DNA from: SHVO01 sp041906145
GTDB taxonomy: Bacteria > Pseudomonadota > Alphaproteobacteria > Rhodospirillales > Rhodospirillaceae
Direction of reading: 5' to 3'
Assembly (NCBI GenBank): GCA_041906145.1
Contig: JAYRJU010000001.1
Location: forward strand, 62,001 to 126,000
DNA length: 64,000 nt
The notes beneath the pieces were generated by a model. It worked only from the letters and a program-made list of their open reading frames with translations. It searched no databases and was not told where the DNA came from. A program made the position numbers and the translations under genes. This document shows, one piece after another, positions 24,315 through 32,838 of this stretch; the first letter of the stretch is position 1; each line of letters starts with the position of its first letter.

Positions 24315-25133
24315 CTAACCTGCCAGTTCCTTCGAGCGCTTCGTCGCCGCGGCGACGGCGCGCGCGAACAAAGGCTTCATGCCGCCCTCGGCCATCAGAA
24401 CGTTCAGCGCCGCCTCGGTGGTTCCACCGGGACTGGTGACATTCTTGCGAAGAACCGCGGGATCGGTCGCACCGGCTTCGAGCAGCGCGCCGGAACCCGC
24501 AACCGTCGCCCGCGCGAGTTGCGCTGCGAGATCGGGCGAAAGGCCCGCTTCGACCGCGGCGTCGCGTAAGCACTCGGTCAACAGGAACACATAGGCCGGG
24601 CCGCTGCCCGAAACGGCGGTCACCGCATCCATTTGCGCTTCGTCGCCGATCCAGGTCACCTGACCCACCGCGCTCATGACGACTTCGCAAACCCGTGCTT
24701 GCACTTCGCTGACGGTCGGCGCCGCATAAAGCACGCTGATCGCCTTTCCCACCGCCGCCGGCGTGTTCGGCATCGCGCGCACCACGGCGGCCGTATCCCC
24801 GAGGTGTCCCCGGAAATAAGACGTGGGCTTGCCCGCGAGCACCGACAGGTAAACCGGGTGCTGGGGGGTGAAAGATTTATAGGCGGGCACCACTTGATCG
24901 GCCATCTGCGGCTTCACGGCGAAGACGATGACATCCGGGCGGAAGTCGCGCGGGACATCGGTCATATGCGGCAATACGGTCAGCGCCCGGTGGTCTGTAC
25001 AAGCCGTGACGCTGTCGCGTCCCGCGGGCTCGACAACAATGGCGTCAACGGGCGAAAGGCCGCGCTTGAACCAGCCCGCCAAAAGGGCGCCGCCCATCTT
25101 GCCGCAGCCGACGAGGAGAATTGTACCTTGCAT
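24315..25133 (-). CDS. proC: Pyrroline-5-carboxylate reductase
   Basis: ProC (272 aa) reduces pyrroline-5-carboxylate to proline with NADPH. The Rossmann fold opens with ILLVGCGKMGGALLAGWFKRG. Family motifs follow: DVIVFAVKPQ, RAMPNTPAAVGKA and, near the end, VAGSGALLEAGATDPAVLRKNVTSPGGTTEAALNVL with the classic TSPGGTT signature. Length is normal. The upstream intergenic region holds a palindromic repeat element, then the YbjN-like gene. Confidence 0.97.
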   Translation of the reverse strand: MQGTILLVGCGKMGGALLAGWFKRGLSPVDAIVVEPAGRDSVTACTDHRALTVLPHMTDVPRDFRPDVIVFAVKPQMADQVVPAYKSFTPQHPVYLSVLAGKPTSYFRGHLGDTAAVVRAMPNTPAAVGKAISVLYAAPTVSEVQARVCEVVMSAVGQVTWIGDEAQMDAVTAVSGSGPAYVFLLTECLRDAAVEAGLSPDLAAQLARATVAGSGALLEAGATDPAVLRKNVTSPGGTTEAALNVLMAEGGMKPLFARAVAAATKRSKELAG

Positions 25134-25193
25134 GGACGCGACGATAGCACCGGCGGCGAGGTGCTTGAAAGGTGTGACCCACCCAATCAGATC

Positions 25194-25293
25194 GTCATCC
25201 TTGCGCCCGCATGGCGCGAGTATCCAGGGGTCTTAGTTTATAACCCGGATACCAGAACCGCCTGGGTCCTCGGCACTACGCGTCCGGGACGAC
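25194..25293. repeat. Double-arm palindromic repeat, copy 1
   Basis: About 100 bp with ends GTCATCC and GGACGAC (inverted, one mismatch). The left half holds a small hairpin (GCGCC-CGCAT-GGCGC) then GAGTATCCAGGGGT. The right half holds CCTGGGTCCTCG then another small hairpin. Copy 2 at 49270-49366 has the same plan with near-identical arms but different hairpin tips and centre. It is intergenic, between proC and the YbjN-like gene. Confidence 0.75.
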
Positions 25294-25302
25294 GCAGGAA
25301 GG

Positions 25303-25806
25303 TTACGCTTCGCCGACCGTATCCAGCAGCGAGCTGGCGATGGCGTCTTCGGCGGTGCGGCCGCCCCAGATCACGAACTGGAAGGCCGGGTAGTAGCGTT
25401 CGCACTCGGCCACCGCGAGATCCATCAGCTCGCTGATGAGATCGCTATCCAGCCGGTCCGGCAGGCGCACCGTGTGGCGGAACATCGGGATGCCCTCTTC
25501 CACCCAAATGGCGAAGTGTCCCATCCAGAGACGCTCATTGAGCTTGGCGAGCAGTTCGTAAACCTGCACCATCAGTTTAGATTGCACCCGCATATCGAGG
25601 GCGCACGAGAAGTGCAGGGCTTTCAGGTCCTCAGACCAGGCGAAGAACATGCCGTAGTCGCACCAGGATCCTGGGGCTTCCACCGCGAGCTCGGATTCGC
25701 AGCGGCGATCGTGCACCCATTCCTTGCCGGCAATGAATTCTTCGATGAAATCGATGGGGTTGCTGACGCTAGCGGACTGTCGGCGAAGCGTATCTTTGGA
25801 CTGCAA
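25303..25806 (-). CDS. YbjN-domain protein
   Basis: 167 aa from TTG 25806, with GGGAGG about six bases upstream; no ATG fits better. The YbjN domain (a type III secretion chaperone-like fold) is recognisable from LHFSCALDMRV, VYELLAKLNERLWMGHFAIW and LPDRLDSDLISELMDLAVAECERYYPAFQFV. Members are cytosolic with no established biochemical role; a link to stress and motility regulation was proposed for E. coli YbjN. The gene lies upstream of proC on the same strand, a pairing frequent in alphaproteobacteria. Confidence 0.85.
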   Translation of the reverse strand: MQSKDTLRRQSASVSNPIDFIEEFIAGKEWVHDRRCESELAVEAPGSWCDYGMFFAWSEDLKALHFSCALDMRVQSKLMVQVYELLAKLNERLWMGHFAIWVEEGIPMFRHTVRLPDRLDSDLISELMDLAVAECERYYPAFQFVIWGGRTAEDAIASSLLDTVGEA

Positions 25807-26019
25807 AAGACCCTCCCCTCATACCAAAACGCGGGTCTGGACCCCGACCCATCCCCTGGGCCGATCCCTTGAATAACAAGGGTACAGATTCAAGATATAG
25901 TAGGGGAATAATGCTCGCAATACAAAATAGCGAGGAAATCCGCCGAGTCGCGTAATTCTTGTGGATAAGTCAAATGTGAGAGTCGATGCAACGCTTTACG
26001 CGCGAGAGCGTACGCGCAT

Positions 26020-26268
26020 TTACTTCGCGAGTTTGCTTTCGAGTTCAGCAACACGCGCGGCGAGCCGCTCCTGCTCCGCGCGCGCTTCGGCGGCCATCGC
26101 ACGCACCACGTCGAACTCTTCCCGTCGCACGTATCCGCCGTCGGCCATCACGCGCTCGAGCCGGTCGCGAATCATGGCTTCAATCTCCTGCTTCAGACCC
26201 GACAGCGCGCTCAAAGCGCCGCCCGACAGACGCGCGAGATCATCGAAGATACGATTTTGCGATTGCAT
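26020..26268 (-). CDS. ubiK: UbiK-family accessory factor (DUF526 coiled coil)
   Basis: 82 aa from ATG 26268 (MQSQNRIFDDLARLSGGAL). Residues 1-20 are the conserved N-terminal motif; the C-terminal half is an amphipathic coiled coil (RAMAAEARAEQERLAARVAELESKL). In E. coli, UbiK binds UbiJ and lipid and is needed for efficient ubiquinone synthesis under aerobic growth; the family forms trimers. A DnaA-box sequence (TGTGGATAA, 25960-25968) lies just past its 3' end, probably by chance. Confidence 0.85.
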   Translation of the reverse strand: MQSQNRIFDDLARLSGGALSALSGLKQEIEAMIRDRLERVMADGGYVRREEFDVVRAMAAEARAEQERLAARVAELESKLAK

Positions 26269-26342
26269 CGTGGCTCTCCATCGACTTGCTTGGCGATAAT
26301 ATCGGCTCGGGCTCACCCCGAAGCAACCTATATAGTGTGATC

Positions 26343-27323
26343 ATGTACATCGTCACCGGCGGCGCCGGCTTCATCGGTTCGAATCTCGTCGCGGTCCTGG
26401 AGGAGCGCGGCCTCGGCCCAGTGACCGTGGTCGACCGCTGCGAGAACGATCACAAGATGCGCAACTTGGCGAAACGCAACGCCCAACGGGTGCCGCCGGC
26501 GTTCATGCCCAATCACCTCGCCGAACGCGCCGGTGAGATCAAAGGCGTGTTTCATCTCGGCGCGCTGACATCGACCACCGAGCGCGATGTCGCGAAACTG
26601 ACCGAAGTGAACGTACATCTCAGTCAGGACCTATGGCGCTGGTGCGCGAAACATAACGTTCCGTTCGTTTACGCGTCCTCGGCGGCGACGTACGGCGACG
26701 GCAAAGCGGGCTTCAAGGACGACGACAGCCTCGCCGCTCTTGCGCATCTGCATCCCCTCAACCCCTACGGCGACAGCAAACATACGTTCGATCTGTGGGT
26801 CGCCGAACAGGTCGCCAAGAACGAGCCTGCGCCCCCGCGCTGGGCCGGTGTGAAGTTCTTCAACGTCTATGGCCCGAACGAATTCCACAAAGGGTCGCAG
26901 GCGAGCCTGGTTCCGCAGGTCCATGCGAAGGCCGCCAAGGGCGAGGCTTATCCCCTATTCCGTTCGCACAACCCGGCTTATGCGGACGGCGGCCAAATGC
27001 GCGACTTCATTTTTGTGGAAGACTGCTGCGACGTGATGCTGTGGCTGTACGAACTCGCGCCCGCGAACGGCATTTTCAATCTCGGAACAGGCAAAGCTCG
27101 CTCCTTCATCGACCTCGCGGGCGCGGTTTACCGGGCTTTGGGCCGCGAACCTGTGATCGCCTGGCGCGATACGCCCGCAGACATCCGCGGCCAATATCAG
27201 TATTTTACCGAGGCGCGCATGGACCGCCTGCGCGGCCTTGGTTACACGGCGCCGTTCACCTCGCTCGAGGACGGCGTCGCGAAAACCGTGAAGATCCTCT
27301 CGCAGCCTGATCCCTACAGGTAA
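26343..27323 (+). CDS. rfaD: ADP-L-glycero-D-manno-heptose-6-epimerase
   Basis: 326 aa, extended-SDR fold. The enzyme inverts C6 of ADP-D-glycero-D-manno-heptose to supply heptose for the LPS inner core. Seen: NAD motif TGGAGFIGSNLV (residues 5-16), active-site Tyr/Lys in NPYGDSKHTFD, the RfaD-specific FNVYGPNEFHKG and DGGQMRDFIFVEDCCDV, and FNLGTGKARSF. Start ATG 26343. The stop is 2 bp before the lgt start, so they are co-transcribed. The organism therefore probably makes heptose-containing LPS. Confidence 0.94.
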   Translation: MYIVTGGAGFIGSNLVAVLEERGLGPVTVVDRCENDHKMRNLAKRNAQRVPPAFMPNHLAERAGEIKGVFHLGALTSTTERDVAKLTEVNVHLSQDLWRWCAKHNVPFVYASSAATYGDGKAGFKDDDSLAALAHLHPLNPYGDSKHTFDLWVAEQVAKNEPAPPRWAGVKFFNVYGPNEFHKGSQASLVPQVHAKAAKGEAYPLFRSHNPAYADGGQMRDFIFVEDCCDVMLWLYELAPANGIFNLGTGKARSFIDLAGAVYRALGREPVIAWRDTPADIRGQYQYFTEARMDRLRGLGYTAPFTSLEDGVAKTVKILSQPDPYR

Positions 27324-27325
27324 CA

Positions 27326-28138
27326 ATGTTCGCCATCGCCTTCCCCGCCATCGACCCGGTTTTGATCCACATCGGGCCCATCGCCATCCGCTGGTATGCG
27401 CTGGCCTATATCGCCGGCCTTTTCGCGGGCGTCTGGTACATCCGCTGGCAGGTGAAATTTCCGCCCGCATTAATGACCAAGGAACAGGTGGACGATCTGT
27501 TCCTGTGGATTCTCGGCGGCGTCATTCTCGGCGGACGCCTTGGATACGTCCTGTTTTACAAGCCTGGTGAATACCTCAACGATCCGATCTCGATCTTCAA
27601 GACGTGGCAAGGCGGTATGTCGTTCCACGGCGGCCTTGTCGGCGTGATCATCGCGATTCTGTTGTTCGCGCGGTTCGCCAAGGTGAACAAATGGTACGTC
27701 GGCGATCATGTCGCCTGCGCGGTTCCGATCGGTCTTGGCCTCGGACGCCTCGCCAACTTCATCAATGGTGAATTGTGGGGCCGTCCCGCGCCGGACGTGC
27801 CGTGGGCGATGGTGTTTCCGGGCGCCGGCGACATCCCGCGTCATCCCAGCCAGCTCTATCAAGCCTTGATGGAAGGCCTGCTCCTCTTCGTGATCGTCAA
27901 CCTGATGTGGCGCAAAGAAGCGATCCGCCGCCGCCCGGGGACCATCATGGGATGTTTCCTTATCGGCTACGGCATCTTCCGCATCATCGGCGAAACCTTC
28001 CGCGAGCCCGATAATTTCATCGGCTTCCTGGCCGGGGGAACGACCATGGGACAATGGCTGAGCGTGCCGATGATCCTGTTCGGCCTCTTCAGCATCTGGC
28101 GCGCACGCCGCGCCGGGCCTGTCCCGTCGGCGAAATGA
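27326..28138 (+). CDS. lgt: Prolipoprotein diacylglyceryl transferase
   Basis: Lgt (270 aa) transfers diacylglycerol from phosphatidylglycerol to the lipobox Cys of prolipoproteins in the inner membrane. It has about seven hydrophobic helices. Hallmarks are IRWYALAYIAGLFAGV, the GGVILGGRLGYVLFY segment and the signature GRLANFINGELWGRP, which contains the essential Arg, Asn and Glu. HPSQLYQALMEG is also conserved. It ends in an ATGA overlap with the next gene. Several lipoproteins in the window would be its substrates. Confidence 0.97.
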   Translation: MFAIAFPAIDPVLIHIGPIAIRWYALAYIAGLFAGVWYIRWQVKFPPALMTKEQVDDLFLWILGGVILGGRLGYVLFYKPGEYLNDPISIFKTWQGGMSFHGGLVGVIIAILLFARFAKVNKWYVGDHVACAVPIGLGLGRLANFINGELWGRPAPDVPWAMVFPGAGDIPRHPSQLYQALMEGLLLFVIVNLMWRKEAIRRRPGTIMGCFLIGYGIFRIIGETFREPDNFIGFLAGGTTMGQWLSVPMILFGLFSIWRARRAGPVPSAK

Positions 28139-29208
28139 GCCCGGCCGACTCTCTGAAGGAACGTATCCGCCGCGAAGGGCCGATCTCCGTCGCCGACTAT
28201 ATCGACGTCTGCGCGAGCGCCTACTACGCGCAAGGGGAAGTCTTCGGCGCGGGCGGCGACTTCATCACCGCGCCCGAGATCAGCCAAGCCTTCGGAGAGA
28301 TTGTCGGCCTATGGTGCGCCGTCACCTGGCAGGCGCTCGGCGCGCCGAAGACCTTCCGCTTGGTCGAGTGCGGCCCCGGTCGCGGCACCCTCATGGCCGA
28401 TGCGCTGCGCGCCGCATCTCGCGTCCCCGGTTTCGCCGATGCCGCGCGCATCCATTTGATCGAACGCAGCCCGAAGCTGCGCGAGAAACAACGCGAGGCG
28501 TTGAAAGGCGCGCTCGTGACCTGGCACGATGGCGTCGAAGACGTGCCGGCGGGCCTCGCGATCATCGTCGCCAACGAATTCCTGGACGCGCTGCCAATCC
28601 GCCAGTGGGAAAAGACCGATCGCGGATGGATCGAACGGGCCGTTGATCTCGCCTCCGATGGGACATTCAAATTTACGCTGGGCGCCGCGCGCGATCTCGA
28701 TATCCCGCTCGCCATGTCGGCCGATGCCGCTCCTGGCGCGATTTTCGAGACCTCGCCCGCGATCCTCGACTGGACACGCCGGACCGCCGCGCGGCTCACG
28801 GAACACGGCGGCGCGGCCCTCGTGATCGACTACGGTCACACCAAGACCGCCCTCGGCGACACCTTGCAGGCGGTGAAAGCCCACCGTTATCACAGCCCAC
28901 TGTCCGATCCCGGCGAAGCCGATCTCACCGCCCATGTGGACTTCGAAGCCGTGGCCACGGCGGCGCGCGAAATGGGCGCCAAAGTCTTCGGCCCCACGCC
29001 GCAGGGCGCTTGGCTTAGCCGCCTCGGCATCACGGTGCGCGCCGCGCAACTCTCCGCCGGCAAGGACGAACGGAAGGCAAACGAAATCCGCGGCGCGGTC
29101 CAGCGCCTTGTCGCGCCTGACGGTATGGGCCTCCTGTTCAAGGTCCTCGCCTTCACAAATCCCGCTCTGGAAGCTTGCGAGGGTTTCGGCGAGGATGCCT
29201 CATCATGA
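28135..29208 (+). CDS. NDUFAF7/MidA-family SAM-dependent methyltransferase
   Basis: 357 aa from ATG 28135. The COG1565 family opens with LKERIRREGPISVADYI, has YYAQGEVFGAGGDFITAPEISQAFGEIVGLW, then the SAM-binding LVECGPGRGTLMADALRA and IVANEFLDALPIRQW. In mitochondria NDUFAF7 dimethylates an Arg of complex I subunit NDUFS2; a similar role on NuoD is plausible in an alphaproteobacterium but unproven here. ATGA overlaps at both ends place it in the lgt-midA-pgeF operon. Confidence 0.9.
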   Translation: MSPADSLKERIRREGPISVADYIDVCASAYYAQGEVFGAGGDFITAPEISQAFGEIVGLWCAVTWQALGAPKTFRLVECGPGRGTLMADALRAASRVPGFADAARIHLIERSPKLREKQREALKGALVTWHDGVEDVPAGLAIIVANEFLDALPIRQWEKTDRGWIERAVDLASDGTFKFTLGAARDLDIPLAMSADAAPGAIFETSPAILDWTRRTAARLTEHGGAALVIDYGHTKTALGDTLQAVKAHRYHSPLSDPGEADLTAHVDFEAVATAAREMGAKVFGPTPQGAWLSRLGITVRAAQLSAGKDERKANEIRGAVQRLVAPDGMGLLFKVLAFTNPALEACEGFGEDASS

Positions 29209-29987
29209 CAAAGATCGATCCCGCCTTGGCAATTCAAACCCCGGCCCTCAGCCTGCCTGGCGTCACGCACGCCTTTTTCACACGCAAGGGCGGGGTCTCG
29301 ACCGGACTTTATGACTCGAACAACGTGGCCTTCAGCGCCGCTGACGACGCGGCCCATGTGACCGAGAACCGCGCGCGCGCAGTGCAGCGCCTCGGTCTCG
29401 GCGGTCTCGTTACGCTCAATCAAAAGCACACGCCGGAAGTGATCGAAGTCGATGAACCGTGGACGTGCGACGCCACGCCGATCGCCGACGCCCTCGTGAC
29501 CAAACGCCGCGGCCTCGCACTCGGCATCCTGACCGCCGACTGCGCGCCAGTGCTGTTCGCCGATGCCGAAGCCGGCGTGATCGGCGCGGCGCATGCGGGC
29601 TGGCGCGGCGCGTTCGATGGCGTCATCGGCAATACGGTTGAGGCTATGGAAGAGCTCGGCGCGCACGCGGCGCGTATCGTGGCCGTCGTCGGCCCCTGCA
29701 TCGCGCAAGCGTCCTATGAAGTCGGCGCTGAGTTTGTTGAACGCTTCGTCGAAATGGACCCGGAGCTGCAGCGCTTCTTTGGGCCGTCGTCAAAACCGGG
29801 CCATGCACACTTCAATCTGCCCGCGTTTGTCGCGCACCTCGCCACCGTGGCGGGCGTCGGCGCCGTGACCATCGAGGGCAGCGACACGTGCGCGCTGGAA
29901 GACCGCTTCTTCAGTTACCGGCGCGCGACATTGCGCAAGGAAAGCGACTACGGGCGGCAACTGTCGGCGATCGGATTGATGCTGTGA
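29205..29987 (+). CDS. pgeF: PgeF/YfiH multicopper-oxidase-like purine nucleoside phosphorylase
   Basis: 260 aa, 'laccase domain' family. Metal-binding and active-site motifs are visible: LNQKHTPEV (His), ILTADCAPVLFAD (Asp-Cys) and AAHAGWRGAFDGVI (His). HFNLP and TCALEDRFFSYRR are conserved near the C-terminus. In E. coli the protein (YfiH/PgeF) affects peptidoglycan editing; related proteins have adenosine deaminase and purine phosphorylase activity. Start ATG 29205 overlaps the previous stop. The next reading frame begins with a GTGA overlap. Confidence 0.92.
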   Translation: MTKIDPALAIQTPALSLPGVTHAFFTRKGGVSTGLYDSNNVAFSAADDAAHVTENRARAVQRLGLGGLVTLNQKHTPEVIEVDEPWTCDATPIADALVTKRRGLALGILTADCAPVLFADAEAGVIGAAHAGWRGAFDGVIGNTVEAMEELGAHAARIVAVVGPCIAQASYEVGAEFVERFVEMDPELQRFFGPSSKPGHAHFNLPAFVAHLATVAGVGAVTIEGSDTCALEDRFFSYRRATLRKESDYGRQLSAIGLML

Positions 29988-30901
29988 GCACCAAATTCAA
30001 TTGGTCACCCTGGATCATGGATCTGCGGTCCAGGATGACAATGGTGGTGGCATTGATGATGTGCCTTCTCCTCGCCGCCTGCGGCGAGGTCGGCCGGCCG
30101 TTCCTGGGCGCGCCGCAAGCCACGGCGAACAACCCGCTGATCGACATTCCCACCGCCGTGGGGATCGCGGTGGTGCCGGTGCGCGGCCTGCCCGACACCC
30201 TGAACATGGCGATCTCGCGGGCGACAGCGGACCGCCTGCAGGCGCTGGAGATCCCGGCGGAAGCCGTGCCGACCAACGCCGGGCTGGGTTTCACCCTGGA
30301 GGGCACGGCGGAGACCGCCACCCCCACGCCCGCCGGCCATACGGTCAGCATCTTCTGGGTGCTGAAATCGCGGCGCGGCGCGGTCAGCGGCACCCACCGC
30401 CAGAATGTCCTGATTCCCAACGACGCCTGGCAAAAGGGCGACGGCCCCACCACAACGCTCATCGGGGGCGATGCCGCGACCGCGATCGCCGCGCTGCTGG
30501 GCGCCGATACGCCCGTGGCCTCGGTCGGCGCGAAGGCGGCCATTCCATTGCCGACCGTCTCGGTGAAGCCGGTGGAAGGCGCCCCGGGCGATGGGCGCGA
30601 ATCCTTACGCCTCGCCGTCATCCAGATCCTCAATGAACAGGGCGTGCGGCGCGATGACGTGATGCCGGACATCACACTCACCTGTGACATGAAGAGCACC
30701 CCGGCCACGGACGGCCTTCAGCAGGTCGAGATCGTCTGGCAGGCCAGGACCAAGGACGGCGCGGACCTCGGCACCATGCGCCTCGACAATACGATTCCGA
30801 ACGGCGCCCTCGACGGACCGTGGGGTCCGACCGCCTTCGCCATCGCCGACGCCGCCCGCGCCGACCTGATGCGGCTGATCACATCGGTCCCCGGCAAATA
30901 A
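29984..30901 (+). CDS. Lipoprotein of unknown function
   Basis: About 305 aa if translation starts at GTG 29984, which overlaps the pgeF stop (GTGA) like the other junctions in this operon; ATG 30017 or 30035 are alternatives. The lipobox is LLAAC (Cys33 with the GTG start), preceded by a hydrophobic core and an Arg-containing N-region. The mature protein has two related-looking halves (ISRATADRLQALEIPAEAVP and RLAVIQILNEQGVRRDDVMP), as if duplicated, with a single later Cys. Family not recognised. Bases 30003-30043, within the N-region, resemble a half-copy of the window's palindromic repeat. Confidence 0.72.
   Translation: MSTKFNWSPWIMDLRSRMTMVVALMMCLLLAACGEVGRPFLGAPQATANNPLIDIPTAVGIAVVPVRGLPDTLNMAISRATADRLQALEIPAEAVPTNAGLGFTLEGTAETATPTPAGHTVSIFWVLKSRRGAVSGTHRQNVLIPNDAWQKGDGPTTTLIGGDAATAIAALLGADTPVASVGAKAAIPLPTVSVKPVEGAPGDGRESLRLAVIQILNEQGVRRDDVMPDITLTCDMKSTPATDGLQQVEIVWQARTKDGADLGTMRLDNTIPNGALDGPWGPTAFAIADAARADLMRLITSVPGK
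30003..30043 (-). repeat. Possible half-copy of the palindromic repeat inside a signal-peptide coding region
   Basis: Read on the minus strand, GTCATCCTGGACC then ATCCATGATCCAGGGTGACC resembles one arm of the 25194 and 49270 elements (GTCATCC...GATCCAGGGG). It lies between the GTG start and the hydrophobic core of the lipoprotein gene. Confidence 0.45.
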
Positions 30902-31041
30902 TCCACAGGGTCCACAGGCCTTTAGCTTCTTCGCGTGGACTCGCGAAGTCGCGGTTTACAGTCCCATGACAGGTTGATACTTTCCGCGCGCCTGTGGGGG
31001 GACGCAGGTTTTGGCTTGGGCGCCACGGGGCAAAGCAGCAC

Positions 31042-31974
<933 letters not shown>

Positions 31975-31984
31975 GCTTCACGGC

Positions 31985-32004
31985 GTAGGGAGTTCCCTAC
32001 TTTT
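31985..32004 (+). terminator. Terminator after prs
   Basis: GTAGGG (31985-31990), loop AGTT, CCCTAC (31995-32000), then TTTT, ten bases after the prs stop codon. Confidence 0.6.
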
Positions 32005-32067
32005 AAGTCGACAGCCTGCGCGTTTCGGGTTTCACTTGCTGACCGGCAATTACGTCAGCGGGGCCCT

Positions 32068-32832
32068 ATGCGTACTGGTTTTGTGGGACTTTTTGTCACC
32101 GCGATCTTCGCGTTCACAGCGGCTGCGCAGGACGCCGCCCCCGACTTCTCCGCGAGCCAGCGCCAGAGCGATCTCGCCGCGCTGCGTAACTTTGTCTACC
32201 CGCCGGGCTTCTCCGACGAACAGATCATCTCGCTGGAGAACGGCGTGGTGCCGCCGCAAATCGCGGTGCCCGAATATCTTCGCCTGCATTGCGGCGAGAT
32301 GAGCCAGAGCGTGCTTAACCCCTGCCTGTTGCGTCACGGCAAGGGCGACGAAGCCGTCTATACCGTCGTGAGCCTCGGCGGCACCAAGAGTTTCGCGACC
32401 CTCGACGAAGCCACGGACTATTTCCGCGCCGAGATGAGCACCAACGTGATGGCCTTCGAAACCGAAGTATCGGCGATGAACAGCTTCATCGACGAGCTGT
32501 GCGACAAGATCGCCGCCGGCCAGGACGCGCGTGAAGTGGTCGCGGCGCGCGGCGGCCGGCCGCGCCTGCCCCACGCCATCGCCCCGCCCAACGCCGAAGC
32601 GAAGTATCAATTCTCGAACTTCTTCCAGTGGGAAAAGTGCGTGGACTGCGTCGGCATCGTCGCCGTGAACCAGGCGCGTCCCGACATGACCCCGCGCTGC
32701 GCCGCCATCCGCAAACAAGGCGTACCGCGCATCAATTACTTTGTGGTGGATAAGGGCACATCACGCGGCCATCGCACGCTCAATGATGGTATGAGCGCCT
32801 TCGAGCAACTCGCGAAGCAGCCGTCGCTCTAG
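32068..32832 (+). CDS. Exported Cys-containing protein of unknown function
   Basis: 254 aa. Signal peptide MRTGFVGLFVTAIFAFTAAAQ, with likely cleavage near residue 20. The mature part has five or more Cys, including one close pair (CVDC), plus LHCGE, NPCLL, ELCDK and PRCAAI. This suggests disulfides or metal binding in the periplasm. No family recognised. It converges with the large exported protein gene, the stops being 6 bp apart. The upstream 90 bp follow the prs terminator, so it has its own promoter. Confidence 0.68.
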   Translation: MRTGFVGLFVTAIFAFTAAAQDAAPDFSASQRQSDLAALRNFVYPPGFSDEQIISLENGVVPPQIAVPEYLRLHCGEMSQSVLNPCLLRHGKGDEAVYTVVSLGGTKSFATLDEATDYFRAEMSTNVMAFETEVSAMNSFIDELCDKIAAGQDAREVVAARGGRPRLPHAIAPPNAEAKYQFSNFFQWEKCVDCVGIVAVNQARPDMTPRCAAIRKQGVPRINYFVVDKGTSRGHRTLNDGMSAFEQLAKQPSL

Positions 32833-32838
32833 AACGTC

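Noticed and set aside
25960..25968. Second DnaA box (TGTGGATAA, minus orientation)
   Set aside because: A single 9-mer beside ubiK; frequency compatible with chance.
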